NCBI GenBank assembly: GCA_949126835.1
Contig: OX421501.1
Span: 4,401,499-4,465,498, forward strand
Direction: 5' to 3'
Source: Anisus vortex
Taxonomy: Eukaryota > Mollusca > Gastropoda > Planorbidae
DNA: 64,000 bases
The position numbers were made by a program, and so were the translations under genes. The notes beneath the pieces were generated by a model. It had not been told where the DNA came from and made no database searches. It saw only the letters and a list, made by a program, of their open reading frames with translations. Shown here in pieces: positions 56,301 to 64,000 of this stretch. Numbering within the stretch: the first letter of the stretch is position 1; the number at the start of each line of letters is the position of its first letter.

Positions 56301-59300
56301 ACCGGAAATGTTGGTACACGTACAACCTTTACAGTCACCATGCATGCATGCATGCCGGCTTTTGAAGCCGGCTGGCCTAGCGGTTAGCTCACCAGACTGT
56401 CAACCAAAAAACCACTTGACAGGTCGCGGGTTCGAGCCCCGCCACCGGCAGATCCCTGTCGCCCTACAGGAGTTTTGGGGCTAGATGACGTTAATATTGC
56501 GTTGTTATCACATGCGCTTAACCGGCAGCAGTGAAACCTCTCACAGATTAATAGTCTTCTAGAGCGCACTGAGCATGCTAAATAGCATGGATAGAAGCGC
56601 TATATAAGTTACCATTACCATTACCATGCTATTTAAGACTTATCCATTGCCTTCATTCTAGTTGAGATGACTAGGTGTCCATCGGTTAATTTAATTTAGA
56701 GTGTAGAGCAGAGGTCGGCAACCTATGACCGCGGAGCGATTTTAAATGGCACGCGAAAGACTAACAAAAAAGGCAATTCAAGTAGGCCTACTGCTACAAG
56801 AAGTTGACTGCTAATGCATGATGACCATTAGGCTTTTGGCACGCTTAATGGGTTAGAAATCCTACTTTGGCACTTTGTTATCGAAAGGTTGCTGACCCTG
56901 GTATGGAGAATAGTCAAGGACAAAGACGCATAGAAAGTTAAGAGTATTGTAGAAGTTAAGTGATCAGTTATGATGTTGTATGTGCAGTCATATACATTTT
57001 ACATATATAAAGTGAGAGAGAAAAAAAAAGGGAGTGGGAGAATAAATCAGAGGGCGGGATAGAAGGTAAGAGAGAAGAGAGAGAGACCGGGAAGGAGAAG
57101 GAGGGAGAGAAAGAGAGAAAGTATTTCTGTTTACTTATTAATTTGCAGCATCGACGCAGACATTCCTGTGTTTGTCTAGTGAGCAACTGGTTTATTGCAA
57201 TGTAAGTTTCACTGCTTGAGTCTGTGATCCAAGATTTTCCTTTCGATATAGCCTAGAAATACACATATATTGCGAACATTAGTAAATTTCTAAATTGAAA
57301 ATGTATAGATTTCTTTGAGAGCTTTTTTTTTATAATATTTACACATCAGATAACACAACACACAATAGAGATATCCAGTTTAATCATGTGTGCTACCAAA
57401 TTTATTCAAATTGATTAATGGAATGTGGGTTCCGAATCATCCGGGTATAAAATTGGTAAGCCGGGGGACATTTGATTCAAAACCGTCAAGAAGAGAATTC
57501 CTATAAGTGCATTTGTAATCAAGTCACTCTGTAATTGTGGACTTTTTCCGCGAGCATAACGGGGACTCCACATTACAATGAAGAAAAAGAACTCAAACTT
57601 GTGTAACATTGATTTAATTAAGATAAGATAAGATAAGATTGCTTTATTGATCCAAATAAATTGAAATTTGATTTGATTACATAAGTTCCGTCTTTCAGCA
57701 TACTTAAAACAATATTAAAGAACCATTTGTACTCAAACACAATAGACATTTGCGCAAACTACCATTCCATTTATCATACAAGATAAAAGTAGGTATATCA
57801 TTTAGGAATCAGCTATTGAGTCATTGTATTTCCTGGCTGAAAGATGATTCTTTTGAAAGAGTCTCACTGATAGTAGTATAAAAGAGTTCCTAAATCTCTC
57901 TGTTCTTGCTCTTATTGAAAGAAGCCGACCACTTCGACTAGATATTATGTAACTACCATGAAGCGGGTGTGCATGATCTTGGAGGATTTTATCAATCATA
58001 GACAGGCACCTTGAACTGAAAATATCTGCAAGAGAGGTAATTCTGTCTGTGTAGTACGAGAGGCTTTGTTTATTAGGCGGTCTATCCGATGTTTGCAACT
58101 AAAAGAACTTATAATACAACCGCAATCAATTAAAAACAAAATAACGTATTCCAGACTGTATATTTACAGAATCTAAAAAGCCAACAATAATGTCCAGCTC
58201 TTCCTTTAGTTCCTCTAAAACGTCCAGCTGAGATTGTATAACCTTTAGTTGTTTTTCAGTTATCATCTGAAAAAAAAAAATGAAAAAAAAAAAAAACTTA
58301 CTTAATAGTTAACTTTACAGTTAACCATTAGAGCTGGGTAGGCTCAGGGATAAGATAAGATAAGATTGCTTTATTGATCAAATATATGGAAATTTGATTT
58401 GATTACAGGAACAAAATCGTAGCCATCACCAGGATTCGAACCCAGGATCTTCGGTACCCAGTCGAACGCGCTGCCGGATCGGCTATTCAAAATTTGGCCT
58501 GTTTAGCATCCAAACCACGACAGAAATGTTGCTTACAACAATCTCCTGTGGGTGTACATATAATTCTGATCTGCTAAATTTTTAATTAGCTCACATCATG
58601 TCCGGTAATGCTGGTTGTTATTTTAGCAATTTACCTTTAGGATCTTCCGAATACGCCATGGCAATATGGCAGTGAGGCGGAGATCGTCTGACCGTGAAAT
58701 CAATATCGCGGGCAATTTATCGACGGCCTCGGAATGTATCGATAAAATTGGTAATAATATGTTTCAATGTACTAGCTAGGCTGTATTCTTCAAGTACCCA
58801 TAGTGAACTATAGTATCTAAATATGAAACGTTAAGAGCATAATTCGTTGTTTTCTGAAGCGCCAAAGATTTATTTAGACGTTTTAGCGTCATTTTAGTGT
58901 ATATGTATTTCTATTTCATAATATCTCCTACACATTATTAAAGGCATATATCTAGACACTACCAGTAGTGGAAAAAAAATATTGCATACACCAGAACAGA
59001 ACGTATCAAAATAATTATATCTAGACTTATATATAACACCGTGTATGCTTGTATATGAGCCAGTAGTCAGTAAACAAATCTTGATGATACGATATGAAAA
59101 GAAAGCCAAAGACTGGGCATTCATGATCACTAAACCAGCTCAAACATTCATTATTATAACTTGTGTGCATTGATTCTATTGTGCTGATTTAGTGTGCACA
59201 TTTTCTTCACAGCTATGAAGCCTTGCTTGTTCAAAATCTATAGACCGTGTATTAATGTATCGATTAATTTACTGTATAAGTTATAATAAAACTTAATTCT

Positions 59301-60345
59301 TGTAAATATGTGGATCGATTTTTATGTTTAAAAAATATAAACTCACATATCGACAGATAATTAAATATTTATTGCATATTATGTTAACTGAGCTACTGTA
59401 GCTGCTAATTAGTCTATCGAAATATCATATCTATGTATTTGGATATATATACATAAATCAATAATAATAATGAAATATGTGTATAGCGCTGCAAACAAAT
59501 ACAATGTAAGCTTAGACCGCATTTAACATGCAGCTAAGAACACGATAAAATCACCAGGCTAAGAAATATAAGTTAATTGATGATATAAAACTTTAAAAAC
59601 ATTGGAAAAGGCAAATAAATGAATCATTAACGGACCTTACTTATAAAGCATGTTTGGCGAAGTTAAATATTGAAATAATGTGTCTTTAAGTTATATTTGA
59701 AAGTTTGAAAGTAACAATAGAACTTGTTCAGAAAATATACTTTAGCAATGTCATAGACATTTCTTTTACTGGGCTATACGTTACAAAAGTAGAGAAATAG
59801 CCAAAGTGCATGTCAAGAAAACTCAATTTTCATTTTAATAAAATATATATTTTTAAACTTGACTTTTTGTGAGGCCGCTGGACCAGCGGTTAATTCACCA
59901 AACTGGCTCCGACCGATCCCTGCCGCCCTGCAGGAGTTTGGGGCCTAGTGGACGTAATAATCTTCTATCTACAAGGAACGGCTGTAAAACTATATAAGAT
60001 ATAAGAACAAAAAGCTATATTGCTTTTCGAATTTGTGCAGTATGTGTGACTTAACCCTGCAGTTTTATCTGGAATATTTTTCGTAGTTCACAGCTAGATA
60101 AGTAAGTTCTCGCTTGAAGAAATTCCTAGCTAAACTCAGTCTAATCAATATCATTTAGCCCGTATAACGATATTTTTTCTAAACGATAACATATTATTAA
60201 CAATTAAAAATACTCTAAATTTAAATGTGGACGCAGACAAATTCTTACCTTTAAATAAGTTTATGTTTCAATCTTACTTCTCCTTTTTTGAGGTAAAAGA
60301 AATGTCTTCTTTAAAGCCGGAAACTGTCAATCATTAAATGTTAAT
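49885..60345 (-). CDS. Gene B: coiled-coil C1q-domain paralogue with one frameshift
   Basis: Tandem paralogue of gene A with the same seven-exon plan: untranslated exon 1 (about 60249-60320), then 58168-58266, 57135-57252, 53893-53991, 52216-53160, 51141-51195 and 49885-50315. Exons 2, 3, 4 and 6 have the same length as in gene A, and every intron phase agrees. Exon 5 is 945 nt, which breaks the frame. Gene A has five A where gene B has six, in GTGGAAAAAAGTAAATATC (minus strand, at about 52575-52580). Ignoring that base, gene B would encode 581 codons. So it is either a young pseudogene or an intact gene with a homopolymer sequencing error. The exon 5 donor GTTTGG is weak compared with gene A's GTATGT. 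A TATA box precedes exon 1. The 3' UTR has a reversed ATTAAA near 49767. Confidence 0.75.
51141..51195 (-). CDS. Gene B exon 6
   Basis: 55 nt, phase 0 to 1, reading IDEVSSKAEVLSKQLTEE, acceptor ATATTCCAG and donor GTACGT. A solo LTR sits 33 bp upstream of the acceptor. Confidence 0.75.
51228..51915. mobile_element. Solo LTR, family 2, in gene B intron
   Basis: The 688-bp sequence from TGTCACATATTGG to GTCGTAACA is flanked by ATAT (51224-51227 and 51916-51919). It matches the LTR at 30781-31509. Confidence 0.75.
52216..53160 (-). CDS. Gene B exon 5 (coiled coil, frameshifted)
   Basis: The two overlapping frames 52562-53134 and 52183-52617 are the two halves of one coiled-coil exon, joined across an A6 run. 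Six codons longer than gene A around KELSTGKDAVASL. Otherwise the two proteins align throughout. Confidence 0.8.
53326..53410. repeat. CT microsatellite followed by TA/TG run
   Basis: A CT dinucleotide run of about 65 bp with a few T interruptions, then short TA and TG runs. Confidence 0.9.
53461..53800 (+). mobile_element. Second Helitron-like/tRNA-like element, diverged
   Basis: It shares with 5955-6374 a tRNA-like head (TAATGGTTAGCGTATCCAACTG, with GGGTTCGATTCC as B box) and a body with TTTGTTAAATAA and TTACAATATTTATTTT. The termini are not recognisable. Confidence 0.45.
53893..53991 (-). CDS. Gene B exon 4
   Basis: It reads GTHAVNGRSNTSDLDNQNSE and then ..MYSTCSSFT, phase 1 to 1, acceptor ATATGAAG and donor GTAATA. 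Confidence 0.7.
54937..55203 (-). mobile_element. SINE family 1, near full length
   Basis: A reversed copy from the GATCCTAGGGCCAGTGAAGC tail to the inverted B box GGATTCGAACCCAGG and the degraded head. Confidence 0.8.
55206..56355. other. Gene B intron, no feature recognised
   Basis: No coding sequence and no clear repeat termini. Part of the long intron between gene B exons 3 and 4. Confidence 0.4.
56362..56634 (+). mobile_element. tRNA-derived SINE, family 2, full length
   Basis: The tRNA-like head has A box GCTGGCCTAGCGGTTAGCTC and B box GGTTCGAGCCCCGCC. The body carries GATCCCTGTCGCCCTACAGG and GCGCTATATAAG, and it ends in TTACCA repeats. A family distinct from SINE 1. Confidence 0.8.
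56709..56900 (-). mobile_element. hAT-type MITE, reverse orientation
   Basis: 192 bp with CAGAGGTCGGCAACC and GGTTGCTGACCCTG ends, and an imperfect 8-bp duplication (GTGTAGAG against GTATGGAG). Confidence 0.75.
57135..57252 (-). CDS. Gene B exon 3
   Basis: It reads AISKGKSWITDSSSETYIAI and then ..QTQECLRRCCKLI, phase 0 to 1, donor GTAAAC, 118 nt as in gene A. Confidence 0.8.
57415..57605 (+). pseudogene. LINE 3'-end fragment
   Basis: It ends CGGGGACTCCACATTACAAT plus GAAGAA, an inverted counterpart of the 3' ends at 13670 and 35755. Confidence 0.5.
57622..58125 (-). pseudogene. 5'-truncated LINE with TTATC-repeat tail in gene B intron 2
   Basis: The minus-strand frame 57802-58098 reads LADIFSSRCLSMIDKILQDH, then HPLHGSYIISSRSGRLLSIR, then ARTERFRNSFI, the usual C-terminus of CR1/RTE-X-type proteins. 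A TTATC-repeat tail lies at 57622-57640. A second, very short copy of the tail lies at 58350-58405. Confidence 0.7.
58168..58266 (-). CDS. Gene B exon 2 (start of coding)
   Basis: It begins MITEKQLKVIQSQLDVLEEL right after a long pyrimidine tract and CAG, and ends before GTAAAT. 99 nt, as in gene A. Confidence 0.75.
58420..58490 (-). mobile_element. SINE family 1 head fragment
   Basis: Inverted B box GGATTCGAACCCAGG and a TCGAACGCGCTGCCG head, without the body. Confidence 0.6.
58491..59865. other. Gene B intron 1, no feature recognised
   Basis: AT-rich. A 78-codon minus-strand frame at 58894-59130 starts with a mildly hydrophobic stretch, but it has no counterpart in gene A and no supporting splice sites. 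Confidence 0.4.
59868..59985 (+). mobile_element. SINE family 2 fragment
   Basis: It reads GGACCAGCGGTTAATTCACC, then GATCCCTGCCGCCCTGCAGG, then TAATAATCTTCT, a shortened copy of the 56362 element with a deletion in the B-box region. Confidence 0.65.
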
Positions 60346-60356
60346 TTATATAAAAG
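60249..60356 (-). promoter_or_regulatory. Gene B TATA box and untranslated exon 1
   Basis: On the minus strand, TTTTATATAAATTAA (TATATAAA at 60345-60352) lies about 100 nt before a splice donor AAAG/GTAAGA at 60249/60248, with no ATG between. Sequence around CCAACTTTTA and TTTCCGGCTTTAAAGAA is shared with gene A. A start site about 30 nt after the TATA box, near 60320, is inferred. Confidence 0.5.
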
Positions 60357-60359
60357 TTG

Positions 60360-61140
60360 GAAGTTGTTCTCCGCCAAATTTGGTCATTTAAGATTGATTT
60401 CATATTAAAGATAAAGCTTTTTATTTATAAGAATCAGCTTCTACATTTTCATTTTAGAATGTATAATAAATGCATGAATTTTAAACAGAAACGAAAACCA
60501 AATACCACAATACATAGGCCAAAAAGAATTAAACAACTACTTCTAAATCTAGATAATTTTCGAAACCGAAACCTTACAGATAATACCGGGAAAAACCAAT
60601 TTCATGTATATTTAAAAGTCCAGCATATGAATTATAAAAAAAATAAAGGAAATGAAAGACATATTTTTTTCTATGTATTTGTTTAGAATATAAAGCAAGA
60701 GTGCAATTAATCTATATAGGCCTAAATACAGAGAAATTTGGTTGTTTAAAAAAACTGCTATTATCATAAACACTATTACCCTATAATCTAGGATTTTTGA
60801 CGGCTTATGTGAAAACAAATTCTACGCTATCAATAAAGTGCCTTCGGCGGGGAGAAGCTGAGTAGTTTTCTAAGACAACGTAAATAAAATAACCTTAGCC
60901 TTTCATTACCTAGTATTTCGTCTGCCCATGCTAGTAGCGCGCAGAAGTACTAAACTTTTATTTACTTTATATTTGTAAATCCCCAAATAAATATAAAAAA
61001 ACATCAATTATTCACACACACACCCCACCCCCCAAACTTAAAAGCCCAAAGAAATATTTTATATATTTATATTTTGTATATATTTTGTCAGAGGTAAAGC
61101 TTAGAAACTTGATTTTGAGAGCAATGACAGATGACGTAAT
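60360..61140. other. No gene recognised
   Basis: A 109-codon plus-strand frame at 60357-60686 is basic and Asn-rich, with no family resemblance. I treat it as chance in AT-rich DNA. Confidence 0.4.
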
Positions 61141-61143
61141 ATC

Positions 61144-61490
61144 GAAGACTATAATAAGAGAGACCGCTTGCGCTATTTTTAGAACTCAAGTTTTTGATGC
61201 GCAGCCAATAACATGTACTCCAAAAAGACTTCCGCTGTATACAACTTTCGATTTTAATATTAATTAGAGTTCTAATTTTATAATATTTTACAGACGATCC
61301 CACTATAAGGTATTCTTCTACATTTTCTCCGTGAAAAGTAATGAAACGAAGAAATTTAAAAATTAAAACATTTACTTTTACAAATACATTATTTAATAGT
61401 TTTAATTTGCATCTATTCTTCGGCATTGTACGTCTCTAATTTTCATTTAAAGTCAATAACTAGCAACCGGGATAAATATATTTTATTTGA
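61144..61490. mobile_element. CCAAAGAC-family element without the palindrome
   Basis: It matches 30003-30480 through GACTATAATAAGAGAGACCG, TTTCGATTTTAAT and GAAAAGTAATGAAA, and serves as the uninterrupted reference for the 30239 palindrome insertion. Confidence 0.5.
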
Positions 61491-62556
61491 TTTACTCGAT
61501 TCATTGCAAAGGAAATACAACGCAATTTGAACTCCACAAAATCTTTACAGATTGTAATAAAGCTGATAGCCTTTTTATCAAAATTTATCAACTTAATTCC
61601 ACAACACTAAACTCAACCCTATTATCTATTACGTCAACAATTAAATTTTCAATAATTCTGGGTTATGTGATAGCAAATCAGAAATGTTAATAAATACATT
61701 CGATCATTATTACCTAATGATACCAAAAAAAAATGACAATAATTAATGTCATTTTATTTTTCTCCGTAATTCCATACATTATTAAATATCACCAATTAAA
61801 ATCGTACTTTCTTAAATTTAAAACCATGACTAAGGGTTACTTTATTTCCAGTTCCTGTTCCCTGAGTTTTGAAAAAGTATACCGTTACGTCTTATAAGAT
61901 TCTAATGTGATGTTGTTTTTTTCCATCACGCTTGAACGCTTCTCCCTTGTTCTTTATTTGTATTGTACGCTGCGTCATGCTTTAGTGCAAATCAAAGGAT
62001 TTTCTTTTATTTCTATTGTTTTGACCTGGGGTCAATTTCCTATTTTCTAGAAAGCATTGTTTTGTTTCTAAGCATAACAATGTAATTGTTATTAACTTTG
62101 AAATTGTTTATTGTCATCCTTTCGAGAGAAGTTCAATTATCGAATATTAAGAATATATAAAGACTAGACTATTAGCAGGAGTTTAGTTTTTCTGTACACA
62201 AGGAGTTGAGTAAAGTTGTCTTTTGTACTCACAGTTATTGTATACGCATTGGCGATTGTAATTATAATACAAGGCCTTGTGCAAGATTGGTTTTAATGTT
62301 GTTGTATCACTGTGCTATAAACCTTCTCACTTGGATGTTTTGTTCTCTTATCAATGTAGAGTTTATATTTGATTTTCTTTTATTATTTTCTTTATCAGAT
62401 GTAATTGTCATTTTTATTATTAAATCATTAAATTGTTTTACGGTATCTTAACCCTTGACTTCCGTAGTATCTTTTTTGTTCAGTTGTTTTCTTTTTTTGT
62501 TATTTTATAGAAATTCCAAATTTTTCAGATTGTTGGTTTCCTTTAGAAGATACAAG
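61491..62556. other. No gene recognised
   Basis: Short frames only. Nothing with recognisable motifs. Confidence 0.4.
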
Positions 62557-62812
62557 ATACTGACCATAGGGCTGATGAAGCTGCGTTCACCAGTTTCTGA
62601 GTCCACGGCACACTAGGTGATGTCTGGTCAGCACAATGCCCAGCCGCATTTACTTTACCCTAACTAGTGTCACGTACCCATCAGAGCTTGGTAAACTCAG
62701 TGAAACCCTCAAATGTCAAGAAAAAAAATCCTAGCCTGCGCCAGGATTCGAACCCTGAACCTTCGGATCGCCAGTCGAACGCACTGCCGCTCGGCCGCCG
62801 TGTCCCGCCTGA
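62557..62812 (-). mobile_element. SINE family 1, near full length
   Basis: A reversed copy from the GGGCTGATGAAGCTGCGTTC tail through the inverted B box GGATTCGAACCC to the head GCACTGCCGCTCGGCCGCCG. Confidence 0.8.
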
Positions 62813-62951
62813 CAATTGTGCTAACGTGCAACAGGGTAGAATACGAGCGATCCAACCCCGTCTTTTATCCTGGGGAAATCGGCATGGGTGGGGAGAAGTA
62901 CATTAGTGTATGTGACTATAGCAAGCACATCCTGTGTTACGAAAGTCTCGG

Positions 62952-63360
62952 ACTGTCACAGGACGAACGCTATTGACAACACATAACTTGTAATAATGTA
63001 ATAATGTAGTAAGTTCGAAAGAGGCTTCTTATCATTGCAACTTGTTTATTGTGTTCAGCTGTAACAATAGGATCGTCATCTTTCATACTTTAAACATTCT
63101 TGTCACATCTTAAGTTGTTCGTAATGCAACATCAACACTGACTTGCTTGGACGAAGTCTAGAACTCAACTCCCAACTTGCTTGGGTGAAGTCAAATCGTC
63201 AACTAACTGTTCTCTTGGTTGCGCCGTTGCTATATAATCTTCTCATAATCTCCACTCTTTCATACCACAGTGCAAAATTGTTTATTCAATATCATCCACA
63301 CCATACTATCATCTATAACTTCTATAATCTTCTAAAACTCATGCACACTTACATATAAAC
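62952..63360. repeat. Interspersed repeat shared with 32110-32490
   Basis: The second copy of the repeat beginning TGTCACAGGACGAACGC, with the same internal order of blocks and somewhat longer spacing. It lies just before the satellite array. Confidence 0.5.
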
Positions 63361-63444
63361 ACTAATATTATGTTGATATCACCCTTTTAAACTGACCAAA
63401 TATTTGTGCGCCCTTCTCTCCTTTCTTGATCAACACCTTTATAT

Positions 63445-64000
63445 CGTTACGTCATGGAGTTAAAAGCCAGATTCGTTACGTCATGGACTTAAAAGCCAGA
63501 ATCGTTACGCCATGGAGTTAAAAGCCAGAATCATTACGTCATGGAGTTAAAAGCCAGAATCGTTACGCCATGGACTTAAAAGCCAGAATCGTTACGCCAT
63601 GGACTTAAAAGCCAGAATCGTTACGCCATGGACTTAAAAGCCAGAATTGTTACGTCATGGACTTAAAAGCTAGAATCGTTACGACATGGACTCAAAAGCT
63701 AGAATCGTTACGCCATGGAGTTAAAAGCCAGAATCATTACGTCATGGAGTTAAAAGCCAGAATCGTTACGCCATGGACTTAAAAGCCAGAATCGTTACGC
63801 CATGGACTTAAAAGCCAGAATCGTTACGCCATGGACTTAAAAGCCAGAATCGTTACGCCATGGACTTAAAAGCCAGAATTGTTACGTCATGGACTTAAAA
63901 GCTAGAATCGTTACGACATGGACTCAAAAGCTAGAATCGTTACGCAATGGACTTAAAAGCTAGAATCGTTACGCCATGGACGTAACAGCCAGAATAAACA
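63445..64000. repeat. 29-bp satellite array with higher-order structure
   Basis: About 19 tandem copies of a 29-bp unit containing CGTTACGCCATGGACTTAAA. Variant units (TCATGGAG, CATTACGTC, GACATGGACTC) recur in the same order 203 bp apart, giving a seven-unit higher-order repeat at about 63511-63713. The next round has eight units because one variant is present four times instead of three. The array continues past the window edge. Confidence 0.9.

Noticed and set aside
60357..60686. 109-codon basic open frame
   Set aside because: No family resemblance, Asn/Lys-rich composition expected from AT-rich DNA, and it overlaps the promoter side of gene B.
63445..64000. CRISPR-like array
   Set aside because: Units are head-to-tail with no unique spacers, and the context is a eukaryotic satellite.

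Overview
The window is nuclear DNA from an animal, most likely a heterobranch (panpulmonate) gastropod snail. Three things point there: rhodopsin-like receptors of the molluscan chemosensory-receptor type, coiled-coil/C1q-domain genes of the kind expanded in molluscs, and AT-rich, intron-rich DNA packed with tRNA-derived SINEs, RTE/CR1-like LINEs, solo LTRs, hAT and piggyBac-like MITEs and a Helitron-like element. The taxon is inferred from gene content, not from a recognised locus.

Region 1 (about 1.3-16.7 kb, + strand) holds what I consider the most interesting object. It is a chain of very small exons of 13, 17, 20, 21, 27, 29 and 36 nt, each followed by a GTAAGT or GTAAGC donor and embedded in introns that are visibly copies of one another. 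Sixteen of the 17 exons stay open in one common phase, and the last one ends in a stop codon. Read in order they give about 143 codons over 15 kb of genomic DNA. This looks like a micro-exon gene built by repeated exon-plus-intron duplication. The 5' end and any signal peptide were not found and may lie upstream of the window.

Region 2 (about 17-27 kb) is mobile-element territory. An RTE-type LINE appears to be interrupted by a 2.4-kb element with a perfect 8-bp target duplication, and that element contains a 1.3-kb hAT-type element with its own perfect 8-bp duplication.

Region 3 (27.3-37.2 kb) contains two paralogous chemosensory-type GPCR genes in opposite orientation. The left one (+) is broken by a stop codon and a frameshift. 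The right one (-) is a complete 357-codon single-exon gene. Between them are nested LTR/LINE/MITE insertions, a near-perfect 149-bp palindrome, and a low-complexity block with a 19-bp minisatellite.

Region 4 (40.6-60.4 kb, - strand) is a tandem duplication of a seven-exon gene encoding a protein with no recognisable signal peptide, a long coiled coil and a C-terminal C1q-like domain. Exon lengths, intron phases and even the untranslated first exon and promoter-proximal sequence correspond between copies. The downstream copy (gene A) is intact at 579 codons. The upstream copy (gene B) has one extra base in a homopolymer inside the coiled-coil exon. Their introns have collected SINEs, LINEs, a solo LTR and a U6 snRNA pseudogene.

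Region 5 (60.4-64 kb) has no convincing gene and ends in a 29-bp tandem satellite with a seven/eight-unit higher-order pattern that runs off the window edge.
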